From assembly GCF_037126465.1 (NCBI RefSeq), contig NC_088203.1, forward strand, positions 104,928,409 to 104,992,408: a stretch of DNA of 64,000 nt, given 5' to 3'. The notes below the pieces were generated by a model. It made no database searches. It worked only from the letters and a program-made list of their open reading frames with translations, and was not told where the DNA came from. The DNA comes from Ornithodoros turicata. Taxonomy: Eukaryota; Arthropoda; Arachnida; Ixodida; Argasidae. Below, one piece after another: positions 1-11,211 of this stretch (the stretch's first letter is position 1; every line of letters begins with the position of its first letter). The translations under genes and the position numbers were made by a program.

Positions 1-97
1 GCCCCACGCTTTCCACAAATCAGGAGTGATAACGGTATAATTCTGTGCTATGGTTTACTTTCACTGTGCTATGTGGTGAAGCTCTGTTTTAAGCGTG
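1..97. mobile_element. Right-arm remnant of a CACTC-type palindromic MITE (D subtype), cut by window edge
   Basis: The first 97 bases match the right arm of the element at 20.2-20.5 kb: a block like CCCCACGCTTTCCACAAA, then GTGATAACGGTAT, then GTGCTATGTGGTGAAG and a terminus ending TTTTAAGCGTG. The left arm would lie before the window. The GTGGTGAAG block is shared by the whole superfamily, so assignment to the superfamily is firmer than the subtype. Confidence 0.6.
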
Positions 98-1321
98 AGA
101 ATGTTGTGCGAGCCCACCGACGCTGGTCCACGCCATACGTTATCTTGTACGCGAGTATAAAATGTAGACGAAAAGACTTCGTTTCAACTCGTTTTCAACT
201 CGGGCTCGTTTTCGGTCAAAGAGGGGATTTAATTAGGAGTGGCGTGCCGGAACGTAGGACGCTTCGGCCTGCTTTTTCGTGCAACTCAGCTGACTCGTTC
301 GTAACATAATAAAACCTTAGTGCTTGTCCAATTTACTGTTGCTGTGTCTTCCCTTGTGATACGGAACGGACGGGCCGCGCCCTGAGCGTGGGAATTTTAC
401 CCCAAAACGCTCAGCGAGTTGCGTACGGAAGTCAACGTCGTTGGGCGCGCTCGCTTGCTTGTCGGCGTCATACGACATAAACAGGCCGTGACATGAGCTC
501 CATGAAAGAGGAAGAGCACTCCTCGCGCGCGTGGACGTCAAGTGGTTCTCTCGTATATGGCTTCTGTGAAAGCGGTTTGCAGTTATCCGATATTCTATAC
601 AAGAGTCAAATCTAAACATCTTTTTCAGGATCCTGTACTTGTCCTTTGAAGATTAATTAAAGCCAGTACACAAAGATCGCACATCAACAAGCTGCACAAA
701 ATTAAATAAAACAGCCCTGTCGCTGCCGTAGAAAAAGAAACACGAAGCTGCAGCGAAATAATAGCGAAAACAGCGGAAGTAAATGCCGCAACCGTTTCAA
801 TGCACCGGAGCGCAAAACGAAGGTGGTAGCTAGAGGGGCTCCTTCGCCGTCAGATCAATTTCGCAATCATTAGTCAGGCCTTGTCTTTTTGCCATTCAGC
901 ATTAATCATTCTTTTCCTCCGTGCTCCGGTAGTTCTTGATCGGGAGCTTTTTAAAAGAAGAAGGCTATAATCCCCGGCGAACTTCAATTGAAGAAACGAA
1001 AGGATCCAATTATGCTGAGAGGAAACGCAAAGAAGAAAATACGGTGGAAGAAGCTCCCATGGGCACCGAGCGGCTTTTAAAGAAATCGACGCAGCTAAGT
1101 CTGCCTTTTTCTTCACTTTTATTTGACACGGCACGCTGTGGTGTCAGCGTTAGGAGGTGTGCAGGTATATACATTATATTCCCTGCTTGGGCACTGAGAG
1201 TTTAGCTCTGCGGATAAAGCCTGTAGTGCTTGCCTCAGTAGCTGTACCCTTTTTTTATCAGACATGACATTGGTTTATCGAAGGACTGCAGTTGAAGAAA
1301 AGTCATGTGTGCCGTTGGGAG
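98..1321. other. No recognisable gene or repeat
   Basis: Only short open frames without recognisable domains occur here. A 100-codon minus frame at 317-619 overlaps a GC-richer patch but I do not recognise its product, and frames of that length are expected by chance. No tandem repeat or terminal repeat was seen. Confidence 0.5.
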
Positions 1322-1612
1322 GTTGGTGGTGGTGGTGGTGGTGGTGATGTTGAAAGGGCTTGCCGTTGTCGGCCTCACGTATGTGGGCAACGTCACGACT
1401 GACGCCCTGGGGAAATGTGCGTCCTGGGCCGACTTCTAGGGGAACTGTGCCGACATATGTCTGAAAGCGTCTGAGGAAAACCCAGGAAAAACCCCAGACA
1501 GCACAGCCGGCACCGGGATTCGAACCCGGGTACCTCCCGGGAGGAGGAACCGAACCAACACCTTACTGACTGACCAATTATGCGTGCCACCATTACACTA
1601 TGCCGACGCAGC
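1322..1612 (-). mobile_element. tRNA-derived SINE with (CCA)n tail
   Basis: Read on the minus strand, the head has an A-box-like TAGTGTAATGG near 1597 and a B box GGTTCGAATCC near 1515-1525. A body follows with the phrases CTGTGCTGTCTGGGG and AAGTCGGCCCAGGACGCAC, and then a trinucleotide tail seen on the plus strand as (GGT)n at 1322-1346. The copy at 12.83 kb shares the body almost base for base. No convincing target duplication was found. It is a pol III retroposon, not a functional tRNA, since the acceptor stem does not close. Confidence 0.8.
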
Positions 1613-1819
1613 GTTCTCTTCAACATACCAATGTCTCGTTCAGGGAAGATACGGACACGCGTTCACTGTGGCCACATTGTGTTTTACATTTTCTTCCACG
1701 CACTCTCACATTGACACACAGACATACAACATGAGATAGGCGGATTTTTTTTCAGATAATAATGAAAATTGTCGAGGCTGGATGGACATTTAGGATAAAT
1801 GCAACATTTAAGCCACACA

Positions 1820-1908
1820 ACATCGCCAAGGGGCGTAGCCAGTTTGACTTCGTCGAAACTCACATCCCCATTTTTTTCTTTATTCACATCACATCACATC
1901 GCCAAGGG
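1820..1908 (+). mobile_element. 5'-truncated LINE tail (63 bp) with 13-bp target duplication
   Basis: A short segment containing GTAGCCAGTTTGACTTCGTC and ending in a T-rich run plus (ATCAC)n pentamers lies at 1833-1895. It is flanked by ACATCGCCAAGGG at 1820-1832 and again at 1896-1908. The same segment recurs at 23.3 kb and, split by another element, at 60.36/60.83 kb. A direct repeat around a 3'-tail-only fragment is the signature of target-primed insertion of a severely truncated non-LTR retrotransposon. Confidence 0.7.
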
Positions 1909-2079
1909 CAAACGATTCAAGGATGTCCGCGGATCATTGGCGTCGGGGCATAAATGTTTTATTTGCCTAAATGTCGATTCAGCCTCCGCAATTTACGATA
2001 CCGTTGCTATGTGACTACACATAATACTATTTTACATAGCATGCAACGTCAGTACGTCAACAACAAGAACTTTATTTTG

Positions 2080-2140
2080 AGGTTATGAATGAGGAGTTTC
2101 ATCGCCACTGGCGATGCTCTACCCCATAAACTGGTGGTGA
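2080..2140 (-). repeat. LINE 3'-end fragment, minus orientation
   Basis: GAGGAGTTTCATCGCCA near 2091 recurs at 28.25 kb, and related 3'-end sequence occurs at 57.03 kb. On the minus strand these segments end in AATAAAG-like sequence followed by (GTT)n or (ATT)n, as expected for a non-LTR retrotransposon 3' end. Only the tail is present here. Confidence 0.45.
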
Positions 2141-2560
2141 TGTGGAAAATGAAATAATAAGCCCCTTCACAGCGCAACGTCATGCACGAACTTAGGTACA
2201 GCTTGGGACAAAAGTTTACGGAACACCAGGGTGCTGCATTTCTCCATTACAGCGACACCGTAGCAGCAAACAGGAGCGCACACATATACTGAGAGATGGA
2301 TAAGATCATCCGTTTCTTATTCCATCTCTTCCTGATATCTAGCAGGGGGTCGCTCCGATGAAGAAATATACCAGTGCAGGTGTTCCGTAAACCTTTGTCC
2401 CAAGCTGTACGTATACGTGGCTTGTAATCTAAAATATGCGTTTGTATGACTGATTTTGTCAAGTCTCAAGGTAGGCTGACTAGGCATCAGTCGCTGCTTT
2501 CTCCCTGAAGACATCCATCTCTACGACCACAGTGCTGCGCGACTGATATAATTAAATGTA
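2141..2560. other. No recognisable feature
   Basis: No repeat or coding similarity was seen in this stretch, which ends at the TA flanking the element beginning at 2561. Confidence 0.45.
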
Positions 2561-3086
2561 CCGTAATTTCACGCGTATAAGCCGCACCGCAGATAAGCCG
2601 CAGGATTCGTTTTTAGGAACCTTTTGAAAACACTCTGGCAGATAAGCCGCACTCACAGATAAGCTGCGGGCAATACGACGCGACTGATTTGTGCGACAAG
2701 GGAGACCATAGAGAAGGCCATAAACCCTGTGGTCCATACTCCGGAGTCGGCATGGTGTACAAGAAGGGGTTCGGTGCTAGTGGTCTACCAAGATCGGATT
2801 CCCTTGTTGCGTGTTTTTCATGGATCGCTGGGTCAGTGGTCTTCCAGAAGACACCAGGAAGGTCAATCTACTCAAATGGGGACGCGCCCCTGCTATGTAA
2901 TGTTCGTGCACCGGCAGAGCGGTGCTGTTCCAGAGACACTGTCGGCCCTTTCGTTAAAACCGGCAAATGGGGAAGATACCACGAAAAAATAGTCATCAGA
3001 TAAGCCGCACCGGTGGATAAGCCGCAGAGCGCCCGTTAGAAAAAAAAATCGCGCATAAGCCGCGGCTAATACGCGTGAAATTACGG
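2561..3086. mobile_element. Non-autonomous TA-flanked TIR element (Tc1/mariner-like)
   Basis: The 526-bp element begins CCGTAATTTCACGCG and ends in the inverse sequence. The 25-bp TIRs differ at one base and are flanked by TA on both sides (2559-2560, 3087-3088). Inside each terminus are several copies of the subterminal motif ATAAGCCGCA: four at the left (one degenerate) and three at the right. They run in the same direction at both ends, although the outermost TIRs are inverted. No transposase frame remains. TA flanks and short TIRs suggest Tc1/mariner, but without a transposase the superfamily is inferred. Confidence 0.7.
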
Positions 3087-5110
3087 TACACAAATTATTA
3101 GCTCCGGACATTCTACGTATTATACGAACTATAAGCGTTACGCATGGCAGCAAATGCCTACTTTGCTCTTCCTTATTTCAGGTATTATTTTCCAGGAATA
3201 AAAGTGCATCACCTACCGACAGATGAAAAAAAGAAGATGAAAAAAAAGGAAGAAGAAGAAGAAAAGGTCCACCCCGTTAAGAACAGAAGGAACATGACAC
3301 GTCCCCCTGATTGCCGCCCTCCCCATTTGCCCCTCGAGCATCGTTTCTAGAACAACGCCATCTTCTGTCATTTCTCTCCCAAACTATAACCCCATACGTT
3401 CGCACATATGCGCCTTGTCTGTCTCTTCCCTAGAGCACTTTTTTTTTTTTTTTGCTCTCGTCCCGAATCTCCCCTACACGATGCAGCGCGCTTGTTTTGC
3501 AAAATCTGCTCCTGGCACGTTCATCTGTCATCCTGCGTGCGAGGCTAGCATAGAGGGCGTGGTCGTCGCGAACGGGGAAGGCAGCAGTTTTATGCGCGCA
3601 AACGCATGGGAGCGCTACGATCGGACACGACGGGTACCCTGCTCGTTTTAGGGAAAGCGAAGGCGGAAGTAAATGACGGGTTTTCTGGCGAAGAGGCCTA
3701 GTTTAAAGATGTGGAATAAGCAAGGAATACGGGAGCGCAGTCGACCGAGGAAAAAGGAACGACTCAATGGAGTGTGGAGATGTTTGAAGTTTGAAGTACA
3801 GTCGGCCATTTTGGATGGGGAGGAAAAGCGCGCCACCTCGCGACAAGCAATGGATGGGGGGGGGGGGGGAAGAGGTACGCGTCGTTCCGCAATCATAGAA
3901 GACGGAGTGCAGATAGATTGTCGGGTAGGAGAAGAGAGAATATTCTTGCGTCGAAATGTGTGCCAGGAAAGGCGAGACGCTAAGTAAGCGAATGTCAGCA
4001 ACCCAGGGTGCACTTGTGATGCGAAATGAGGTGTGGTGATAGCAGATGCGTAACGCGATTGGTGTATACGTCGCTCCGTTGGAAGGACGCGACCAATCTT
4101 GGTTTCGCTGATCAAGGCACCTAGAGCACATTCCACCAGCTCTAAATCGTAGCAAGAGCCATTAGAGCCTCCTCGTATCACATACAACGCAACCTATTGC
4201 GCTACTGAACGGCATTAGGTAGCGCAGTAGGTTGCGTTGGCGGCAACGGTGGCCATGACAATTTTCTTGCCTCATGATAAGTAAAGCACCGTCCATCAGC
4301 CGGTAACAGCCCTCTGCAATGAACAACGAAACAAGAGAAAAAAGCAGACGCGGTTGAAATGGCTTCCAGGCGAGGAAGAAAGCGAGCGGAAAGTCATAGC
4401 CGCAGCCATAGCCGTATGTCGCAGGTTAATTGCTCGGCCATCTACTACTAATTGACTCCAACGTCGCTGCTGGCGCTGTCCTGTGGCACCTTCATTTCCA
4501 GAGTGCGCGATCACAGGTGTCTGCGACGCGGAAGATAACGGTTCTACGGGGAAAATGGCGCTGAAAATATTACGGCAGTAAAGCTGACGTCTGCTACTTC
4601 GTACTTGGCAACTCTTTGCAGACGCCGGTCATTTGGTGCACGTGAAGGTTCTGTCTTCTGCAGTGAAGCAGTAAAAAGGAGGAGTACGCAATCCGACTGC
4701 GCTCTGTGTAATAGGTGACATTACGAGCGCAGCAAGGGGCACATAACGAAGCTATGTGAAAAAAGAAAAGTAGAAATTAAATGCAGCACCTCCTGAAAAC
4801 TATGATTAATTTAATGCCGTTGTACTCCCCAATCCCCCTGCATCATATACACTTTCTCCGAGACGGCCGAAGTGTACTTTTCTCCCTGTCTTCCTTACAC
4901 ACTGTGTATTAAAGCTTCATTGCTGGTTCGTGGGCCCGTCCGTCGTGCGTTCTTCCCGTCCTGTGTTTCACCTCAAACTCAAGGCAATGTTAACGTCATC
5001 AAGCAGTATAATTATATCACACCAACGTGTGAAAGACGTTATTTGACGTCAGATCACGTCAATGGATTGGTGGAAACTTAAATCGAAAAGAAAAATTTGA
5101 TGATTGATTG
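3087..5110. other. Unassigned stretch with purine- and pyrimidine-rich tracts
   Basis: The stretch contains an A/GAA-rich run near 3224-3265, a T run near 3440-3454 and a G run near 3857-3867. The longest frames, 179 and 150 codons on the minus strand at 3648-4187, overlap each other, lack recognisable domains and include a proline run coming from the G tract. The 4.19-kb hairpin is listed separately. Nothing else was recognised. Confidence 0.45.
4185..4239. repeat. Short hairpin, 21-bp stem and 13-nt loop
   Basis: CAACGCAACCTATTGCGCTAC at 4185-4205 pairs with 4219-4239 with one mismatch, which can form a wobble pair when transcribed. The loop is 4206-4218. It may be a remnant of a small foldback element or a random hairpin. 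The stem is shorter than a typical pre-miRNA. Confidence 0.6.
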
Positions 5111-5165
5111 ATTGATTATTTAAAAGAAAACCAGGGAGAAATTGAACTTGTCTCCTGACTAGTTT
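5111..5165 (-). repeat. Dispersed repeat fragment (AAGTTCAATTTCTCC type)
   Basis: On the minus strand this reads GGGAGTAGCAAAACTAG, then CAAGTTCAATTTCTCC, ending beside a (AATC)n run (5103-5118 on the plus strand). Related segments lie at 25.9 kb (minus) and 40.55 kb (plus). The tetranucleotide tail suggests the 3' end of a retroposon. The family is unknown to me. Confidence 0.4.
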
Positions 5166-5881
5166 TGCTACTCCCAAAACAAAACAACAAACAAACAAAC
5201 AACCCAAAAGAAACAAAAGTACATCCCCCATCCCCAACAATTAGTGTCTTAGTACACTAGGTGCAAGTGAATAAATATCACTAGAACATGCAGAGAAACA
5301 GATCCACACTAATGCAAAGATACACACTACAAATACACACTAACACACACTACAAAGGTACACCCTGATACGAGGCACTCACACAAAATAAGAAAAACAT
5401 ACGTGTCCTTACGATTGCAATGTGTTACGACCCTGGAAGTGAAAATACCATGGCTAAAGAACTGGAGTTGATAAAAACTACGCCGATGAAGATACATTAA
5501 GAAAAGAGCCTTAACCCAGCCGTCACCCTTATCGAGAAATAAACGATATCCTTCTCCCCACTGTTCTTCACCAAACCAACAACAACAACAACAACAACTA
5601 AATCATGACTATGTCACCAAACCAAACCACTGCCCGTTCTATCCAAACAGTTACACTAGCAGTTGGACACCTACATTCCAAAGTAGTTTTCGAGTATACA
5701 TTATGCATACTTATGCGTACACGTACTGAAAACTCTGCACACAACATAGCGTGCTCCATTATTTAGCCCACTGGAATATTTGATCTTTTTTTTGATCTGA
5801 TCTTTTTGTGATCTTTTTTTGATTTAGCCCACTGATCACACATGCAAAGTTGAGCATATCCATTGTCGTTCATCCCAGTTT
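5166..5881. other. Unassigned stretch with (AAC)n and short direct repeats
   Basis: An (AAC)n run lies at about 5576-5598. ATTTAGCCCACTG occurs twice (about 5761 and 5822), bracketing repeated GATCTTTTTTT units, probably a local slippage duplication. No gene was seen. Confidence 0.5.
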
Positions 5882-5998
5882 CTCAATTCCTTCTTTCCAC
5901 ATGCTATTGACATTTGGAATGACCTTCCCCAATCCATTGCCACCATCTCTGATGTTTCTGCATTTCGCAGACAGTTGTGTTCCTTTTTTGAATTATAA
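5882..5998 (+). pseudogene. C-terminal end of a CR1-like non-LTR retrotransposon ORF2
   Basis: The frame reads LNSFFPHAIDIWNDLPQSIA and continues to a stop at 5996-5998. The N-S-F-F-P-x-A-I-x-x-W-N-x-L-P signature is the conserved end of reverse transcriptases of the CR1/L2/Jockey group. Everything upstream, including the catalytic domain, is missing, consistent with 5' truncation. The element's 3' untranslated tail follows directly to about 6177 and ends in AT-rich (AATA)n units. Confidence 0.75.
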
Positions 5999-6177
5999 AG
6001 TGTGTCTCATTTACTATTATTATGGTGTTTGTGTGTTACTGAACATATGTAACCTCGCGTACTAGTTATATTAATATATTCATTATGTGATAGTGCTTGT
6101 TGTATTATTAATTCACACCCCCCTCGTGTAACGCCCCTCGCGGGCATTTGAGGTATTCGCATAAATAAATAAAATAA
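5999..6177 (+). mobile_element. 3' tail of the CR1-like element
   Basis: The segment downstream of the stop ends with a block like CGCGGGCATTTGAGGTATTC followed by ATAAATAAATAAAATAAA. A related tail is at 36.15-36.21 kb. Short A/T tandem units in place of a pure poly(A) are usual for CR1-like 3' ends. Confidence 0.65.
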
Positions 6178-6243
6178 AAATTTGCACACTTGCTTTTCAA
6201 ATAACATCAGCTTTCATGAGAACGGCGCGCTAACAAAGACCAT

Positions 6244-6763
6244 AGCCGCGTTTACATGAACACGACACAAGCGTATCGAATCGAGTCGAAACAATAAAGA
6301 CGACGATACGACACGGTTATATGCGCATCCAGTCCAGGGCGAAGATTGCGCCATGCCGTGTCATATTGTAAAGTTAGAGACGTACTTCCGTAAACGATGC
6401 CGTTTCCGGTGTCCGCGCGCCCTCGCACGCTTCGCACCAAACGTGGAAACATCGAAAACGTATAAGTCTACGTCGCGTTATCACGCGTACTTCAGAATGA
6501 ACTCTGTTGTGCAGCTGCGAGACCTGCTGGTCCTGTCAGATGTAGACGACTAACCTGCACGTCCAAAACGGAACGTGGCTGGGCACATTTTGTCAACCCC
6601 GACTAATAGTGTAAGTGTAGGGCGAACGCCCCTTCCCGTAATCCACCGTCCATTTAGCAGACTGAATACGATACGCCCTCCTAGCGAAGACGATTTTACG
6701 TGGGCGAATTCGATTCGACATCTGGATACGATACGCTTGTGTGGTGTGCATATAAACGCGGCT
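6244..6763. mobile_element. TIR element with AGCCGCGTTTA termini
   Basis: The left end AGCCGCGTTTACATGAACAC and the right end, read inverted, AGCCGCGTTTATATGCACAC, match over about 35 bp and both continue into ACACAAGCGTATCG. The element is 520 bp. Further inverted similarity around GATACGATACG lies inside the arms. The flanking trinucleotides CAT and CAC do not prove a target duplication, so the superfamily is open. Confidence 0.6.
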
Positions 6764-6984
6764 CACGCTTGTAACTCCGAGTCTGTTAACTCCGAGTCGT
6801 AACACTTCCGGTTTACGTAAGGCCTTAAGTCATGTGGTTCCGAGGGTGGTAGATTAAGCTGGAGGATTTACATAAAAGAACAAGTTTCGCGTTTATCGTT
6901 CCTTCAAGGGAGGCAGATGAACAATAAAAATAGGGATGGAAAAGAAACGACACGCCAGAGGAGTTCACAAAACCTGGGATAGGA

Positions 6985-7091
6985 CCGCAAAGTGACCTTA
7001 TATATCACGCAGGGTGATGACGGGTGAAAATCTCGTTGAAATCAACGGGTGCGTGTTATACATGATTCGTGTTATACACCGAAAATTACGG
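6985..7091. mobile_element. Right-end fragment of a TA-flanked TIR element
   Basis: The sequence GCGTGTTATACATGATTCGTG and then GTTATACACCGAAAATTACGG, followed by TA, resembles the right termini of the elements at 18.1 and 57.4 kb. No matching left end was found, so it is a truncated copy. Confidence 0.5.
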
Positions 7092-7153
7092 TAATTTACT
7101 ATGACACGTCACATCCATAACCGTACCTTTAAATTTCTAATTAAGTTGTTAAA

Positions 7154-8153
7154 GGGAAAGTTCGCAGTATTGAAAATAAACGTATCTGGCAGGGGCGTCT
7201 CACTCCAAATAACGCTCCTGCGAGCTCTTGCACACGAAATTGTCCAGAGCGAAAGCAGTCGAGACCTGCACCCCCGGAGAGGAGCAAGCTATAGACCTCG
7301 TCGCGTTACTCTCAAACCACCAGTCTCCGTGCGCTCCTTAGCCTCACTCCCAGCGACGACACGATTGGGGTGGACTGCCAAAATCGCCTCTTCTCATTGG
7401 GATGAATACTGGTGGCAGCCGTCTTTAATGAGCATGACTCACGATAACGTCAACATTACGCATAACTAGTCATCCGGTAAATATCTGTGTAGCGTATCAA
7501 CGTTCGAAAGATCGAGGAAAAAGAAGATTGCCTGCTTCCGCGTGCGATATGCACGTTTGCTTACGTTATGAGTGCTGGCTGATGCGATATCTTTTCTACA
7601 CCGGTTCCCGAGCGGGAGAAAGTGAACGAACACGAAATGAACACGAAAATGAATGAACACACATCGGAAAATGATGGAACTCGGCAAACAGCAGTCCACA
7701 CGTGCACAGTTCCTGTGACTACCACGAGGTGGCAGCACTAATGGCGGCGCTCATTCCTTGAATCGCGTTATTGTGTATATAGAGAATCTCCTTGTCAGCT
7801 CCCATGACGTCCCGCCAGGAGTGTGAGCGTAGGTCCAGCACATCTCAACTATTCTCCGTCGCCAGAACATCAGAAAATCCGCAGCAGGATTCCGCCCAAG
7901 CAAATCATTCGCAGAGTTGAGACCTGGTGAAAGGGAACGCCCCCTTATCGTCACGGTGTTGTCACACGACGTCGTGCATGCGTCTCTCCGCGCGGGGAAT
8001 TCGAACCGTGTGCGTTCCAGAGATTTAAAATTTTTAGCATAAATCATACGGCACAAGTCTACAAAACGTGAAGCAGGATGCAGTAAAATAGGGAATTAGC
8101 TACCTGTGGAAAGAGAAATCTACGAATTAATGCTTCGAGGGTGAACTATCTCT
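7154..8153. mobile_element. Possible TTAA-flanked element (Kolobok/piggyBac-like)
   Basis: TTAA at 7150-7153 precedes AGGGAAAGTTC, and GAACTATCTCT precedes TTAA at 8154-8157, giving an 11-bp TIR with two mismatches around exactly 1000 bp. Short frames inside lack recognisable domains. The TIR is short and imperfect, so chance is possible. The better-supported TTAA element at 31.07 kb makes the assignment more plausible. Confidence 0.35.
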
Positions 8154-9024
8154 TTAATCAGCACACACACACTAACTCCAACTATTACTGAGACCATCAC
8201 ACTAAATGACCATTCTTTCCGCTTCGCATAAACGCAGAAATAAAGGAGGCACGAGACTGGTTCCAACTTTTCACCCGTATCTTGCGTAACGAAAACTTTT
8301 CACCCTGCCTTCTTTCTTCTTAACGCGCCGAACCGTCCATTTGGTGATGGCGAGCCATTTATTTTTGGAAGCTGTTCCAACCCTGACGCCATTAAAAGAC
8401 CGGTACTTAAACTGTTATTGTCCGCTGTGTAGCTCGCTCGTACATGCGCGTTCCCAAGTCAGTATAATGGTTAGCCATTAGTGACAATGAAAGGCACACT
8501 AGAGCATTGGCAGTGGCCAGGAGTGATAGGTTTAGAAGCATTACCTCCTTCCATTCGCGTCAACTGGCTCTTTTTCTACTGTCTCGTCTTTATTGGTAAG
8601 TTTCAGAACAGGGGGCGCAATAATTTCAGCGTAACACTGGAAACGCGACGTACGGAGCACGCAATTGAAAGCACAAGCAACTTGCGCTTGCAGCACCATC
8701 CAAAGGTATAGCCGCATGTATTCATTTCTCTGTACGAGATTCGTTTAATTTGAAAAATACAAGTTTACATCTGAGATATATCGTCATTAAACTTACGTTA
8801 CACATAAACTACGCGTCTCTCTTCGACTTCTTTTCCGTGGCTCGCGCTCCGCGAGGGCGATGCAAGTTCCCTTGGAGGGGTGTTTGGGCACCCACGCTAT
8901 TTTCGAAAAATTGCGCGGTCCCCCAAGACCCAGAGTACGGATTGTGTTCTTTGATTACACAGTGACGACCCCCAATTTTGTTGGGGACCCAAACCGCTTG
9001 GGTATACCCTAAAACAATTGCGTT
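8154..9024. other. No recognisable feature
   Basis: The stretch is unassigned apart from a short CA run near 8162-8170 and short complementary G-rich and C-rich blocks around 8875-8985. No coding or terminal-repeat signal was recognised. Confidence 0.4.
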
Positions 9025-9070
9025 GGATTTACGTCGCCAGAGAACTGTGAACATGGCGGACGCCACAACG
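9025..9070 (-). repeat. SINE 3'-part fragment
   Basis: TTTACGTCGCCAGAGAACTG followed by GGCGGACGCCACAACGC resembles the 3' portion of the complete SINE at 16.1-16.4 kb, which reads TTTACGTCGCTAGACGACTG and GCGACGCCACAGCGG. The tRNA-like head is absent. Confidence 0.5.
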
Positions 9071-9622
9071 CTTTTCTTAATTAAGCGGGCTTTCTTTTTA
9101 CGCTGACACCCCACCCCACCCCACCCCCCGCACGCAGACATACATACACGCAAAAAAATTGCTGGAAACACACGGGTCAGTTACTTCCCCCCCCAAGGAG
9201 CTCTACAAATTTTCAGTTCGCACCTCAACCCTAAACACGAGACATGTAGTGTTATCTAATTAATTAGGTAACTTAGATTGTTTCCATAAGAATCTGTGTT
9301 CCTTAATTGCAGTAAATCCCTTACCCACACCACCACACAGACCCCGCTATAGAGTCTACCCTAACGTAAAATAGTGCAGTCGTTTCCTGACATTCTGTAG
9401 CGCAGCGTACGAGGTACAGTGGTATGCCAAGCGCTCCAGACACGTGAAACACTTCTGAGAGGCTCGCAAGATGGCGACATTATCGCGGAAGAGGCGCATT
9501 TTTGGTGGAAGTCTGCAGGCATTGCGTGTTCATAAAGCTTCGATTACTCGGCTTTATATCGAGAAGTATTTCGGTTAATAGTACAGATAATGCGCTTGGC
9601 ACGGAGAACAACAACTAAGAAT
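9071..9622. other. No recognisable feature
   Basis: A C-rich (CCCCA)n-like run lies at 9109-9128 and a small palindrome CTAATTAATTAG near 9256. No gene or repeat family was recognised. Confidence 0.4.
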
Positions 9623-9937
9623 AACAGAAGCCGCAGGGCTATAATGTAGAGAACGGGGGACATTGTCCTTCGTTATATTTTCGCCAAATTACAACGATAT
9701 AACGAACAGAAGCCGCAGGGCTGTGTATGGAATAGGGGACATCGCACATCGTTATATTTTCGCGAAATTATAACGATACAACGAACAGAAGTCGCAGGGC
9801 TATGAGAATAGTGGAAATCGGCCATCGTTATATTTTCGCCCAATTATAACGATATAACGAACAGAAGCCGGAGGGCTATGTAGAGAATGGGGGACATTGC
9901 CCACCGTTATATTTTCGCCAAATTATACGAATACAAA
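9623..9937. repeat. Minisatellite, four units of 76-82 bp
   Basis: AACAGAAGCCGCAGGGCT, or a close variant, starts units at 9623, 9705, 9784 and 9860. Each unit contains GGGGGACAT or a variant and then a small hairpin in which CGTTATAT is followed by its complement ATATAACG some 20 bases later. Spacing shrinks from 82 to 76 bp through small deletions. An (AC)n run follows at 9947-9966. Confidence 0.85.
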
Positions 9938-11211
9938 CATAAGTTATGACACACACACACACACACAAATATATACGCGTTCACAACATGATACGACAAT
10001 GCTGCAATTTTAATACTGCCGGCGCACAACTAAGAGGGAAATATTTTTTCCCGCTTTTCTAACGCAATGACAGGAGCCGACGAGCGCGATGACGACAGCA
10101 TCTCCATGAGTTTGTGGAGTTCCGAACAAGGAAAATTTGGACGAAAAAAAACGGCTAAGAACAGAACGAGACGGACTCAGACCTCAGGTAGCTTGCATGC
10201 TATGACTATACCCTAAGATTGTGCTGGTAACCCTGGACCGATAAACCGCAAAACTTTTAGCGACCGTATGGTGATTCTTCAACCGGATGATCCCTTCTTT
10301 GCCCCGTATCTCCACGTGAACCATCGCATGAAAAGGTTCCTGCAGTAAATTTATTCCGGGATCAATTCAGTATCGCCGCACAACAAAAGGAAGACACGGC
10401 TGTAACGGGGGGTAATAACGTCGACCAACGCTTTATAACCTGCATTCCAGCGACAGTCCTTTTCATTCGCCCCCTTTCTTTTTCTTTTTTTTTTCTCTCT
10501 CTCTCTCTGTCTCTTTTAGGGTTTTCGGCGCCCAAGGCGAGCAGTATTTATTCGACGGAAGTTGGAAAATCAAAGAGCCCCCCCAAAAAGGAGGAGAAAA
10601 CCGCGACTTTGTATCGGCCGACCATACGTAGGCGTCTCTCGAACGTTTCCAGAATGCTTCGCCTTATATTCCGTATCTGATTGTAGGAGCGAAGCACGAA
10701 AGTCGTTGCTTTCGGTAGCGCGACAGCCGGAAAAAGCAATTTGTGCTGCAAACGCTGGGCAGTCGTCTGCGTGCGAGCTGTGCCGGCGGCTATATTGTGG
10801 TCACCGCATTTCTGCGGTAGCATTCTCTTATGCGTCTGTTCCGGGAATATAAATGTAGCCCCCTCGGTATCGAGTGGTTGTGTTGCTTGTTTGCCTCGCT
10901 TTTTTTTGTGCCTATTATTATGCCATGCAGCCAGAGAGCGAAAATGCTTATGGCTGCCGTTGGCTATCTAGGCGTCTGGGTATCCGGCTTTGTACATGGA
11001 GTAGGAAACCCATATTGCCCACGGGTCTGCATTGGTTTATCTGCCGTCGTATCGATGTCGTTGCTACACGAGGGGTTTCTTTTGATTTATATAAAAAACT
11101 GTAGAACTAAAAAGAAAGGTGTAGCAAAAAGACAACTTGGAACCATAATCTCGTAAACCAGTGGCGCTGCCGAGAGGATGCAGTGTCCGCTCTTTCGTGG
11201 CAGCTTCAATA
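9938..11211. other. Unassigned stretch with pyrimidine-rich tract
   Basis: The stretch contains the (AC)n run near 9947 and a T/CT-rich tract at about 10468-10516 ending in (CT)n. The open frames in 10.55-11.16 kb overlap one another on both strands and show no recognisable domain. Confidence 0.4.

Noticed and set aside
3648..4187. 179-codon minus-strand open frame
   Set aside because: Overlaps another long frame on the same strand, contains a proline run from a G homopolymer and has no recognisable domain.
6244..6763. Assignment of the AGCCGCGTTTA element to a named superfamily
   Set aside because: Flanking CAT and CAC do not establish a target duplication and no transposase is present, so only the TIR structure is reported.
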